A stretch of DNA of 64,000 bases from Tenacibaculum sp. (GTDB lineage Bacteria > Bacteroidota > Bacteroidia > Flavobacteriales > Flavobacteriaceae). Of the stretch, positions 18,123 to 27,089 are shown one piece after another (within the stretch, counting starts at the first letter, position 1; each line of letters begins with the position of its first letter). The notes below the pieces were generated by a model, which was given only the letters and a program-made list of their open reading frames with translations, did not search any database and was not told the origin of the DNA. The DNA lies in contig JAKVCX010000012.1 of NCBI GenBank assembly GCA_022448525.1, positions 1-64,000 of the forward strand. The letters run 5' to 3'. Both the position numbers and the translations under genes were made by a program.

Positions 18123-19337
18123 TTATAAATAAATCATTGCTTGTAATGTTAACGAACTCGTAGAAGTACCAAAATCTTGATTCTTATACTCCAGTGTTAA
18201 CTTTGAATTGTGACCACTCATGTAAGCATTTATTCCTAATCCCAATATGTTTCTATCATCATTCACAGCATCATATGAATTAGATGCAAATGAAACATAA
18301 GGTTGAAATCTAGTTTTCGCTACATCACCAGCAAAAACATAACCTACATGGCTATACAACATATTTCCAGTTCCATAGGCGCTGTTTAAGTAATTTGTCC
18401 CGTAGTTGTTATTCTGATAAACCGCGTAGGCCGTTATTGCACTTCCATCTGAACCAATTGGAGCATCGTAAAAAGCATCTAATGCGAAAATACTTACATC
18501 TTCCCCTAGTAAGTTTCCATTATCATTGAAGACAGAACCACTTGGGTGGAAAAAGAAACCAGCACCAATATTGAAAACTTTTTTACCTCCTAAATAAGAT
18601 CCAACTTTATATGGTAAAAAATTAGATTCTTCATCTAAAAGTTGATAATCAAAATATCCAGCGTACGCTTTTCCAGCATCGCCTGAACCTAAAACACGTC
18701 TTCCCGCATAAACTGCTGAAGCTTCTGTACTTGGATCACGACCATCTAAACTATTTGTAAGCGCATCATTAATAGCAACTCGATATTGCAATTTACCAAA
18801 CTTTCCTTTTGCGAAAATTCCCAAATGACGGGCAAACTGATCTGACAAGCCAATGGTTGCCCAAGATTGTCGATTGTTATCAAGCGTCATCATGTTTAAT
18901 GTACTCTGATTGTTTAATCTCGAAACACCATTGAAATAATGTAAACCCGCTCCAACTACGTGGTCTTTTGCAATATTATATTGTGCCCAAACGTCATGGA
19001 AAAATAACTGAGAACCTTCACCTTTACCTGTTGGGCTTAAAGTTTCACTTGTTAAACTATTTAAACCAAAATGAGTAAGAATTAAAAATTTTGGATTAAT
19101 CTGAGCGAACATTAAAACTCTCGCGCGTCTTAAGTTAAAACTAACATCGCTACTATTATCCGGAGCATCGAAATTATAAATTCCTTGAACTTGTGCCCAA
19201 GAAATAATTCGTAAATACTTTTTTCCATCTTCATCAAGTTTTACTTTTAAACCTCCTTTATAATCAGGAGATCCTTGAGAAAAGGAACATTGTAAGGATA
19301 GAGCTAATCCGAACAATAAAGCCATTGATTTTTTCAT
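18123..19337 (-). CDS. Outer-membrane porin
   Basis: The 404-residue beta-barrel has a signal peptide (LLFGLALSLQCSFSQG) and a C-terminus of alternating hydrophobic residues ending in LTLQAMIYL. Features such as NLRRARVLMFAQINPK and YAGRRVLGSGDAGKAYAGYF fit the OprP/OprO-like porins of Bacteroidota. It heads the gene run, 11 bases before DUF4212, and probably carries the substrate of the symporter across the outer membrane. I see no full consensus promoter in the 110 bases upstream. Confidence 0.85.
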   Translation of the reverse strand: MKKSMALLFGLALSLQCSFSQGSPDYKGGLKVKLDEDGKKYLRIISWAQVQGIYNFDAPDNSSDVSFNLRRARVLMFAQINPKFLILTHFGLNSLTSETLSPTGKGEGSQLFFHDVWAQYNIAKDHVVGAGLHYFNGVSRLNNQSTLNMMTLDNNRQSWATIGLSDQFARHLGIFAKGKFGKLQYRVAINDALTNSLDGRDPSTEASAVYAGRRVLGSGDAGKAYAGYFDYQLLDEESNFLPYKVGSYLGGKKVFNIGAGFFFHPSGSVFNDNGNLLGEDVSIFALDAFYDAPIGSDGSAITAYAVYQNNNYGTNYLNSAYGTGNMLYSHVGYVFAGDVAKTRFQPYVSFASNSYDAVNDDRNILGLGINAYMSGHNSKLTLEYKNQDFGTSTSSLTLQAMIYL

Positions 19338-19447
19338 AAGTTTTAAGAATTAGTTATACGTTAAACTTGGTTTTGTGTGCAATGCTAATCTCTTAAAATT
19401 CAACAGCTAAATAAAAAACAGTATATATATTTGTAAAATTACTATAG

Positions 19448-19864
19448 TTAATCTTTAAAACGCTCCCATTTTATCATCATAAACTTATCTCCCAGCTCTG
19501 TAATCAGAACCCCAGATTTGTATAAATTGTCAGTATTTTGAAAAAACTTAGTTAGCTCAGAAGCACTTAATATCTTATATGTGGGATGATAATTTCCTGT
19601 ATAAGGACGTTTTATATTAAACTTCTTAACCCAATTCATCACGGACACATGAGAAATTCCCAAAATCCGTTCAATTTCTCTATAGGTTAATCCTTCTAAA
19701 TATAGTTGTAATGCTTTATTTACGTAATAATCATCAATTTTCTTCCCTAACTTATTTACTGTAAAATAATAGTTACAGGATTTACATTTAAATCGTTGTC
19801 TATTTTTTACTATTCCACTTTTTACAACATCTTCAGAATTACAATTAGGACAAGATTTAATCAT
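19448..19864 (-). CDS. Zinc-finger/HTH protein related to the IS1 InsA N-terminus
   Basis: The 138-residue protein begins with a zinc ribbon (C5, C8, C27, C30 in CPNCNSEDVVKSG and FKCKSCNYYF) followed by a helix-turn-helix (TYREIERILGISHVSVMNWVKKF), as in the InsA half of IS1/IS1595 transposases. A unique tail of about 55 residues follows. No DDE catalytic gene, terminal inverted repeats or target duplication are visible, so it is unlikely to be a live insertion sequence. Its position 110 bases upstream of the porin-symporter-acs genes, on the same strand, suggests a domesticated regulator of that set; this is inference. Confidence 0.75.
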   Translation of the reverse strand: MIKSCPNCNSEDVVKSGIVKNRQRFKCKSCNYYFTVNKLGKKIDDYYVNKALQLYLEGLTYREIERILGISHVSVMNWVKKFNIKRPYTGNYHPTYKILSASELTKFFQNTDNLYKSGVLITELGDKFMMIKWERFKD

Positions 19865-20135
19865 TGGATATACTATTTTAGCATAAATATACCAATTTAG
19901 TGCAAATATTTTACAATCAATCTCTTAAAAATTTAAAAATTACATATAAAAAGAATAAAAAAACTCCTAAAAACTCAATGAACCCAATGGAATTATTTAT
20001 CTATTTGATTTAAATTCTTTTTAACTAATACAGAATTTACATGAAAACCTGTTTCACTTTGTTCTACTGAATTAACTTTTAAACTGATTACTAGAATTTT
20101 CACCTCAAAATCCGTAGTTTCGCAGTCTTCGAAAA

Positions 20136-23100
20136 ATGCTATCTTTTATGAATATTTACAAAAAAAACTATCACAACTTACTTTTAGTCATTAGCGTATT
20201 TGTATGCTCTTTCTTGAATTTGAGCGCTCAAAAAAACGAGAAAATATGGGAAGAATTACTTCAAAATAACAGAAAAAATGCTTTAGACTTGGTATCAAAA
20301 ATACAGAACAAAGATATTGAGGATATCATTTTGGAAAGAATAGTGATGATGGAAAATGGGAAAATGCAAAACAATTCTGATTTTGTTGCTTCTTTACCTA
20401 ATTATGAGGGGTTTGAAAATTACATGTTCGCTACATGGAGGTTACCATTTATGTTTGAAGATTATTTGGACAATGGTTTCAACGGAACATCTTGTAAAAA
20501 ACCAAATTTAATAAATGCCGAAAAAGTTCAAAATGCTACAGTAAAAAATGGACTAAAATACATCCAAGCGATTTCAAGTAGATATCAAAAACAATGGGAC
20601 AAATATAAATCCCGTATAAATAATATCAATGCTATCACCGAATGGGAATATTGTGGAGTTTTTGAAAACTTGAATTCCAGTGGAATTGATATGCCTTATG
20701 AACCAGAGGAAGAACCATCTAATAAGGTAATATTTGATGCACAGAGTAAAGGAAATGTTTCATGGTATAAACCAACGAAAAGCACCGAGGTTTACAACTT
20801 TTTTTCCAATCATTCAGAATTTGGAACTGGAGTACATTATGCTCAAACCTTTATAGACTCTGAGAAAAACCAAAGAGCACTCATAAAACTTGGTAAAGGA
20901 CAACAAACTAAAGTTTGGTTAAATGATGTTTTAATTCATGAAGACGATAGTAAATACATTACGGAGCTTGATGCTTTTACATATGAGGTAAATCTACAAA
21001 AAGGAATAAATAGAATTCTACTTAAATGTGCTTCGTCAGGAAGTACTCCTTATTATATAGTTCGTCTTGAAAATCTAAAAGAACAACCATTATCAGGATA
21101 CACTGCAACACTTGATAAAAGAAATTATAAAAAAGGAACTTTAGAAAAAATTAATCCTAAATTAATTCCCCATTCTATTGAAACTTACTTTCAAGAAAAA
21201 TTAGAATTAGCGAATAAAGATAATTACCTTAATACATTCTGTTTATCTTACACTTACTATAGAAATGGTAAAATAGATGAAGCCATTGAATTAATAAAAA
21301 AATGGTCAGAAAAATTCCCAAAAAGCTCATTTCTTAAATCTGTTTTAATAGAGTACTATTCGTTAAAAGGGGAAAAAACAACTTCTGAAAAATTAAGTAG
21401 TAATTTAAAACGTCAAGACCCAGATTACTACTTATCATTAATGATAGAGTTTGAAAACTCAAAAAAACTACTTCAATTAGATATTAAAAGTTACGAGGAA
21501 CAACTAGAAAAAATTAAAAATGCAGCAGATTATTCCTTCATGAAATCGGCAATTGATTTTATGATTTATTTCAGAAGAAATGATCAAACTGAAATGAGAA
21601 AAAAATTAGATGAGTTACTTTTAGATGAGAACCTTCCTTCTAAATACAAAAATTCATTTTCAGAATTTTATTCTACAATTTTTAATGACGACGCCAGTAC
21701 AATTGACATATTGGAAAAATATAACAAATCAGAATTTAATTCTGGTGTTATTAGCTACCTCGCATTTTATTACAATAAGCAAAATAGAAAAGAAGATGTT
21801 ATAAAGCTATACGATGAAGTTTGTTCATTGTTTCCAGATGATAATGATTTCCTATACCGCCTTATTCAATATCTACATGAAAATCAACAATATGAAAGAT
21901 CATTAGCATACATTGAAAAAGGACTGATTAATTTCCCTAACTCTTTTGTTTTTATAAAGTTAAAAGCTGATGCTTTAGTTCAGCTTGACAAAAAACAAGA
22001 AGCTATTGAACTTTATAAAGTTGCTATTTCTAGAAGACCAAGTTCACATGCTCTTAGAAGTAAGATTAAAGATTTGAACAATGAAGAACGAAAATTAGAT
22101 GAGTTCGTTCTTAAAACTCCTTACCAATACATTGATGAAAATCGAAATAAAGGAATAAAGAACAACTACGGAATCGTTGCTTTATTGAATGAGACTTCCA
22201 TTTTAGGATATAAAAAAGGTGGTGGTGAATATAATACTACATCTATCTATGAAATTACATCACAAAATGGGATTGATATATTCAAGGAATATAATTTAGG
22301 ATTATCCGGTAGTTATGTAATAAATAAATCAGAAATCATCAAAGCAAACGGAGAAATTATTCCAGCCGATAAAAACGGAAGTAGACTTGTTTTTGAAGGT
22401 CTTGCTATTGGTGATGTCATTTACATAGACTACCAAGCCAAATATTCTAAATACGGTCGATTCTATAAAGATTATGTACTAACACACAATTTTAAAACGT
22501 ATCATCCAACTATTCGCAAAACATATAGATTCCTTAATTACGATAAAAATATTAAGCATAAAGTTACTAATGGTGAAGTAGCTTATAAAAGCTTCAAAAA
22601 AAATGATTTATATGTTCATGAATGGGAAGTTCTTAACTCTCCGGGGTTAACTATTCAGGAAGATTATATGCCTAATTTCAACGATATTACAACGAAGCTT
22701 CATGTAAGTTCTATTAAATCATGGAATGAGATTGCAAATTGGTACTCTGACCTGGTTAGAAAACAATTAAAGCAAGATGCTATTTTTGAAAATACGTTCA
22801 ATGAAATTTTCCCAAAAGGTTACAAACAACTTACTGAAGACGAACGCGCAAGACGAATTTATAACTATATCACAGACAATTTAAATTATAGTCACGTAAG
22901 TTTTAGACAAGGAGGTTTTATCCCTCAGAAACCATCTAAAACAATCTCATCAAAACTAGGAGATTGCAAAGATTTCTCAGCTTTATTCACGTCACTTGCT
23001 CGAAATGCAGGTTTAGAAACAAATATGGTTTTAATCTTAACTTCAGATTATGGTAAATCGAACTTGGTTCTGCCTAGTACAGACTTTAATCATTGTATTG

Positions 23101-23924
23101 TTACTGTTAATATTGATAAGGAAGAATATTTTCTAGAACTAACTGATAAAAATCTTCCATATAAGTCATTACCAATGTCCTTAAGAGGAGCAACGGCGTT
23201 GAAAATCCCTTTAAAAAGTAACTCTAAAACTAACTCGGATTTATTTCATTTAGAAAATACAAAGAGACAATTATCATATTTTTCTAGCACATCTGAAATT
23301 GATTTAAAAAAGAATACTTCGGATATAAAACTAACAACTTCGGTTTCAGGAGATATTGCTTCTTTTTATATTGAAATGCTTACCAATAAAGAAGGAAAAT
23401 TATTGGACGATGCTATTCATGAAGAAATTGAAGGAAGAATTATACAGCCTACAAAATTTATTAAACTACAAAATATCAAAAGAGAAAAAGAGCAAGGAGC
23501 GATAAATTACACTACCCTACTTACCTCCGATATTAAAATCAATAAGATTAGTAATTTATTTACTTTTAATATTCCCTTTTTCTTAAATCCATACAACAAC
23601 TCTATTATTCAATCAGATACAAGAGCATTTCCTATTGACTATAGAACCTATGAAAACACAGATATTTATAAAGAAGTTGTAATCATAAAATTGAAAGAAA
23701 ATCAAGAGTTTCTTGAAGCTCCTGAAAACGTTTCTTATAAATTTAAAGGGCAAAGCTTTTCAACAACATACAAGCTAGAAAAGCCAAATGTTTTAAAAAT
23801 TGAAATTAATGCAAATACCATGTCATCGACCATAATGCCAGAAGATTATCAAGATTTCAAAAGTTATGTTACTAAGGTTATTGACACTAAGAATGTGATG
23901 ATCGCTTTTAAAGAAAAAAAATAA
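20136..23924 (+). CDS. DUF3857 and transglutaminase-like protein with TPR region
   Basis: This 1262-residue exported protein has a signal peptide (residues about 8-31), a mid-section with TPR-like helices (about 365-690, for example KWSEKFPKSSFLKSVLIEYY and YLAFYYNKQNRKEDVIKLYD), a DUF3857 domain (about 700-880) and a transglutaminase-like fold with an intact triad: C944 in GDCKDFS, H986 in DFNHCIV and D1004 in ELTDKN. Such periplasmic proteins are common in Bacteroidota but their reaction is mostly unknown; proteolysis or cross-linking are the usual guesses. It is transcribed alone, divergent from the zinc-finger gene. Confidence 0.85.
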   Translation: MLSFMNIYKKNYHNLLLVISVFVCSFLNLSAQKNEKIWEELLQNNRKNALDLVSKIQNKDIEDIILERIVMMENGKMQNNSDFVASLPNYEGFENYMFATWRLPFMFEDYLDNGFNGTSCKKPNLINAEKVQNATVKNGLKYIQAISSRYQKQWDKYKSRINNINAITEWEYCGVFENLNSSGIDMPYEPEEEPSNKVIFDAQSKGNVSWYKPTKSTEVYNFFSNHSEFGTGVHYAQTFIDSEKNQRALIKLGKGQQTKVWLNDVLIHEDDSKYITELDAFTYEVNLQKGINRILLKCASSGSTPYYIVRLENLKEQPLSGYTATLDKRNYKKGTLEKINPKLIPHSIETYFQEKLELANKDNYLNTFCLSYTYYRNGKIDEAIELIKKWSEKFPKSSFLKSVLIEYYSLKGEKTTSEKLSSNLKRQDPDYYLSLMIEFENSKKLLQLDIKSYEEQLEKIKNAADYSFMKSAIDFMIYFRRNDQTEMRKKLDELLLDENLPSKYKNSFSEFYSTIFNDDASTIDILEKYNKSEFNSGVISYLAFYYNKQNRKEDVIKLYDEVCSLFPDDNDFLYRLIQYLHENQQYERSLAYIEKGLINFPNSFVFIKLKADALVQLDKKQEAIELYKVAISRRPSSHALRSKIKDLNNEERKLDEFVLKTPYQYIDENRNKGIKNNYGIVALLNETSILGYKKGGGEYNTTSIYEITSQNGIDIFKEYNLGLSGSYVINKSEIIKANGEIIPADKNGSRLVFEGLAIGDVIYIDYQAKYSKYGRFYKDYVLTHNFKTYHPTIRKTYRFLNYDKNIKHKVTNGEVAYKSFKKNDLYVHEWEVLNSPGLTIQEDYMPNFNDITTKLHVSSIKSWNEIANWYSDLVRKQLKQDAIFENTFNEIFPKGYKQLTEDERARRIYNYITDNLNYSHVSFRQGGFIPQKPSKTISSKLGDCKDFSALFTSLARNAGLETNMVLILTSDYGKSNLVLPSTDFNHCIVTVNIDKEEYFLELTDKNLPYKSLPMSLRGATALKIPLKSNSKTNSDLFHLENTKRQLSYFSSTSEIDLKKNTSDIKLTTSVSGDIASFYIEMLTNKEGKLLDDAIHEEIEGRIIQPTKFIKLQNIKREKEQGAINYTTLLTSDIKINKISNLFTFNIPFFLNPYNNSIIQSDTRAFPIDYRTYENTDIYKEVVIIKLKENQEFLEAPENVSYKFKGQSFSTTYKLEKPNVLKIEINANTMSSTIMPEDYQDFKSYVTKVIDTKNVMIAFKEKK

Positions 23925-23963
23925 TAAAATAAAAGAAGGGTAAAGAACTCTACTTTACCCTTC
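23916..23963 (-). terminator. Convergent terminator
   Basis: The inverted repeat GAAGGGTAAAG / CTTTACCCTTC (23935-23945 and 23953-23963) overlaps the last codons of the minus-strand gene. In the minus direction it is followed by a T-rich tract (23916-23934), so it works best for that strand. Confidence 0.7.
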
Positions 23964-24431
23964 AATATCTTCAATTAGTATTGTATAATCATATTGCAAA
24001 TCTTCATGCAAAGTGTACATAGCTTTTTTTGCCATTCTCATTTGTGTTTCGAAAATATTTTGTAACCTTGGACTTCTTGAAATCGATGGTTTAAACTGTT
24101 TTAGTTTTAAACAGAAATACAACAACAATTCTACTTCTGTACTTTTCTTTTTAGAATAACGAATATATTTCTTTAATGAAGAAAGGATCTTACGCACACT
24201 TTTTCGGATGTAAAAAAAACTCTTAGTATTTATTTCACTAAAAGACTGATCAATTTCCAACTTTATGGATTCAATATAACGATCTTCATTAGAAGCTTCG
24301 AACAGTAAATATGTTAGCAACTCTTTATTTTCTTTTTTAAAACGAGCTAATTTTAAACATAATTCTAACAATTCATCTTGATTCTGATGCTTTAATTCAT
24401 CCTTCAAAATTTTTATTGTAGCTGCTTTCAT
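23955..24431 (-). CDS. Conserved protein of unknown function, helical and basic
   Basis: The 158-residue cytoplasmic protein is mostly alpha-helical, with the repeated-looking helices LKHQNQDELLELCLKLARFK and VELLLYFCLKLKQFKPS. Near the start it carries NQDELLELCLKLARFKKENK, a pattern I associate with a small flavobacterial family of unknown function. It lies 5 bases downstream of the 24437-24811 gene and is presumably co-transcribed with it. No catalytic motif is evident. Confidence 0.6.
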   Translation of the reverse strand: MKAATIKILKDELKHQNQDELLELCLKLARFKKENKELLTYLLFEASNEDRYIESIKLEIDQSFSEINTKSFFYIRKSVRKILSSLKKYIRYSKKKSTEVELLLYFCLKLKQFKPSISRSPRLQNIFETQMRMAKKAMYTLHEDLQYDYTILIEDIEG

Positions 24432-24436
24432 ATAAA

Positions 24437-24811
24437 CTAATTATTCTTTAATTCCTCAAAGCTATCAAAAAGTCTCTTTTTAATCATTTTAAAAATCCTT
24501 TTATTGTATTCTGAAGATTGTAATTGATACTCTTCAAATTCATTAACTGTGAACTGTCCAATAACAATTCCTAGTAGTTGATTTTTAACTACATTATTTC
24601 TCGAGAAGGAATTATCAAGGATTTTGCTGTACTCATCTAAATTCATAAATGCTAGCTTTACTTTGTGCTTTACTGCCCAATTCCTAAAGATAAGTATGAT
24701 AATATCATGCTGAAGTTTCAAAATAGGTCGTAATGTTATGTTTTGGAATCCCTCTGTTTTACCAATTGCTGTTAATTCTAATTTAGGTCTAATATCTATT
24801 TTACTGGTCAT
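24437..24811 (-). CDS. Conserved protein of unknown function (sometimes labelled glyoxalase)
   Basis: This 124-residue cytosolic protein begins MTSKIDIRPKLELTA. Homologues in Flavobacteriaceae are often labelled glyoxalase, but I see none of the metal-binding His/Glu spacing that would justify that name. The core FRPILKL-like strand and the RNWAVKHKVKLAFMNL segment are followed by a helical tail. It is the first gene of a two-gene unit with the 23955-24431 gene. Confidence 0.6.
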   Translation of the reverse strand: MTSKIDIRPKLELTAIGKTEGFQNITLRPILKLQHDIIILIFRNWAVKHKVKLAFMNLDEYSKILDNSFSRNNVVKNQLLGIVIGQFTVNEFEEYQLQSSEYNKRIFKMIKKRLFDSFEELKNN

Positions 24812-24922
24812 AATTTCATATTGAATTTCAAAAATAATATTTTGTTTATACTTTTTAACAAAACATTAAACATTTTATGTTTTATTAAACTCTAACTTCG
24901 TAAAAAACTTAAAACTAATATT

Positions 24923-25477
24923 ATGAATTTCAAAAAATTAACACTGCTATTATTACTTTCTTTTACTACTTCTATTGCTTTTGCAAATGATAATAACGAC
25001 CCTATTAAAAACAAAAAGAAGGATAATACAGAAGAGACAATTGTTGGCGTTGCTGCGTCAAATGAAAATTTTTCAACACTTGTTGCTGCTGTAAAAGCTG
25101 CTAATTTAGTTGATGTATTAAATGGTGATGGACCTTTTACAGTATTTGCTCCGACAAATGATGCTTTTGGTAAACTTCCAGAAGGAACTGTATACTCATT
25201 ATTAAAGCCAGAAAACAAGAAATTACTTACAGCAGTTTTAACTTATCATGTTGTTGCAGGAAAGTTTGATGCTAAGGCAGTTGTAAAAGCTATTAAAGCA
25301 AATAACGGAAAGTTTGTTATAAAAACAGTACAAGGTAATGAGTTAACAGCTATGTTAAAAAACGGAAGTGTTGTTCTAAAGGATGCTAAAGGAAATACTT
25401 CTAAAGTAATTATGACAGATGTAGACGCGAGCAATGGAATTATCCATGCTATCGATACAGTTGTAATGCCTCAATAA
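24923..25477 (+). CDS. Fasciclin domain surface protein
   Basis: This 184-residue protein has a signal peptide (KKLTLLLLLSFTTSIAFA) and one complete fasciclin (FAS1) domain, shown by NFSTLVAAVKAANLVDVLN, the DGPFTVFAPTNDAFGKLP H1 box, LLTAVLTYHVV and the final NGIIHAIDTVVMP H2 box. FAS1 domains mediate adhesion in secreted or envelope proteins. It has no T9SS tail or lipobox, so it probably stays periplasmic or is released. It is a single-gene unit closed by the hairpin at 25501. Confidence 0.92.
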   Translation: MNFKKLTLLLLLSFTTSIAFANDNNDPIKNKKKDNTEETIVGVAASNENFSTLVAAVKAANLVDVLNGDGPFTVFAPTNDAFGKLPEGTVYSLLKPENKKLLTAVLTYHVVAGKFDAKAVVKAIKANNGKFVIKTVQGNELTAMLKNGSVVLKDAKGNTSKVIMTDVDASNGIIHAIDTVVMPQ

Positions 25478-25500
25478 TCAATATTGACTTATTTAAAAAC

Positions 25501-25530
25501 AAAAAAGAGAAGTGTTAACTTCTCTTTTTC
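25501..25530. terminator. Bidirectional terminator
   Basis: The inverted repeat AAAAAGAGAAGT / ACTTCTCTTTTT with a four-base loop lies between the convergent fasciclin and purC genes and has A and T runs on the two sides, so it can serve both. Confidence 0.85.
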
Positions 25531-25533
25531 TCT

Positions 25534-26481
25534 TTACTTTACTAAGTAATTGCTAATATTTTTCTCTATTCTTTCTAGAATATTTTCTGTATTTGCCTTT
25601 ACAAATTTCTCTCCTGTAATTTGCTCATACAATTCAATATACCTATTGGAAATTTCTACTATTTTATCATCACTCATTTCAGGAATTTGTTGACCATCTT
25701 TTCCTTGAAATCCATTTTCAATTAACCATTGGCGAACAAATTCTTTAGATAATTGCTTTTGTTTCTCTCCCTTTTCTTGACGATCCGCATATCCTTCTTT
25801 ATAAAAATAACGAGAAGAATCTGGTGTATGTATCTCATCAATTAATACAATTTTTCCATCCTTTGTTTTACCAAATTCATATTTTGTATCAACTAAAATC
25901 AATCCTCTCTTAGCTGCTATTTCTGTTCCTCTGGCAAATAATTTTCTTGTGTAATCTTCTAAAACAAGATAATCTTCTTCCGAAACTATTCCTTTAGCTA
26001 AAATTTCTTCTCTTGAAATATCTTCATCGTGTTCACCATTATCTGCTTTTGTCGATGGCGTAATAATTGGTTCTGGAAATTTATCATTTTCCTTCATTCC
26101 ATCAACCATAACCACACCGCATAACATTCTCTTACCAGCATTATATTCACGAGCCGCGTGCCCAGATAAGTATCCTCTTATAACCATTTCCACTTTAAAT
26201 GGTTCACATAGATGACCTACAGCCACATTTTCATCCGGATTTGCAACTAACCAATTCGGAACGATATCAGCTGTATCATTCATCATTTTTGTTGCAATCT
26301 GATTTAAGATTTGTCCTTTAAATGGAATTTGACGAGGCATAATTACATCGAAAGCCGATAAACGATCTGAAGCAATCATAACTAATACTTCATCGTTGAT
26401 ATTGTAAACCTCTCTAACTTTTCCTTTATAAACAGATTTTTGACCAGGAAAGTTAAAATTCGTTTCGTTAATTGTATTCAT
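25534..26481 (-). CDS. purC: Phosphoribosylaminoimidazole-succinocarboxamide synthase
   Basis: The 315-residue SAICAR synthetase joins aspartate to CAIR in purine synthesis using ATP. Signature blocks are visible: KVREVY near residue 20, [19 protein letters not shown] near 40-60, the [13 protein letters not shown] and [14 protein letters not shown] blocks, and LVDTKYEFG with [11 protein letters not shown] further on. It is of the longer type found in Bacteroidota and fungi. A minus-strand TACTTTTG (26506-26513) in front of it matches the -7 consensus and suggests its own promoter. Confidence 0.96.
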   Translation of the reverse strand: MNTINETNFNFPGQKSVYKGKVREVYNINDEVLVMIASDRLSAFDVIMPRQIPFKGQILNQIATKMMNDTADIVPNWLVANPDENVAVGHLCEPFKVEMVIRGYLSGHAAREYNAGKRMLCGVVMVDGMKENDKFPEPIITPSTKADNGEHDEDISREEILAKGIVSEEDYLVLEDYTRKLFARGTEIAAKRGLILVDTKYEFGKTKDGKIVLIDEIHTPDSSRYFYKEGYADRQEKGEKQKQLSKEFVRQWLIENGFQGKDGQQIPEMSDDKIVEISNRYIELYEQITGEKFVKANTENILERIEKNISNYLVK

Positions 26482-26505
26482 TTAGTGTTGCGTTGTTGTA
26501 AACGG

Positions 26506-26513
26506 CAAAAGTA
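26506..26513 (-). promoter_or_regulatory. Putative -7 box of purC
   Basis: TACTTTTG matches TAnnTTTG about 25 bases before the purC ATG. No TTG is evident at the expected -33 position. Confidence 0.4.
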
Positions 26514-26519
26514 AACTTT

Positions 26520-27086
26520 TTAATCTTTTTTAGGAATTCTTTTTATCTGCTTTATATTATCTAATATTGGAGTAACGGTAACCTCAGTATCATTCTCTTG
26601 GACATAGAAAATGTAGCTCGTATTTTGACCAATCTTCTTAACATTTAAAACTTCACCACTCTTAAATACCAATGAATGATCATTCTTAAAAGTTTTCTCC
26701 TTCAATCGTTCCTTATAACTAACGGACATTCCTATTCTCATACTCGGAAATATTATTATTAAAGCGAGTAACAAAGCCAAATATAAAGTCTTCTTGTTTT
26801 TAATACTTTCTAGGGATTTGGTCTTATTCGTTTTTTTAAAAACCCAAGGAAGAAACTTCGTCATGTACAAATAATATAAGAGCATCATTAAAATAACTAT
26901 CAAAAAGACTCTCAAATCGCTTGTAATTAAACTGAAAGGTGATATCAAAGCATCCAAAATTGAAGTATATTCTAAATAATGAACACCAAGAACTCCATAA
27001 AAAATACTTTCACTGATAACCCCAATAACGACTAGTATTACATAAGCCAAAGAAAGAATTTCCTGCAAATTAAGATTTTTAAACAT
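26520..27086 (-). CDS. Membrane protein of unknown function
   Basis: The 188-residue protein has three predicted membrane helices (residues about 9-30, 57-77 and 96-115) and a C-terminal beta-rich soluble part (about 125-188, HSLVFKSGEVLNVKKIGQ, SYIFYVQENDTEVTV). I do not recognise the family. It starts 3 bases after the phoH stop and is probably translated with it. Confidence 0.6.
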   Translation of the reverse strand: MFKNLNLQEILSLAYVILVVIGVISESIFYGVLGVHYLEYTSILDALISPFSLITSDLRVFLIVILMMLLYYLYMTKFLPWVFKKTNKTKSLESIKNKKTLYLALLLALIIIFPSMRIGMSVSYKERLKEKTFKNDHSLVFKSGEVLNVKKIGQNTSYIFYVQENDTEVTVTPILDNIKQIKRIPKKD

Positions 27087-27089
27087 AGT

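Noticed and set aside
19338..19947. Complete insertion sequence around the InsA-like gene
   Set aside because: No terminal inverted repeats, target duplication or DDE transposase frame could be seen.
24437..24811. Glyoxalase annotation
   Set aside because: The usual label for homologues is not supported by visible metal-binding residues, so it is recorded as unknown function.
24892..25218. Antisense frame over the fasciclin gene
   Set aside because: A shadow of a clear FAS1 domain gene on the other strand.
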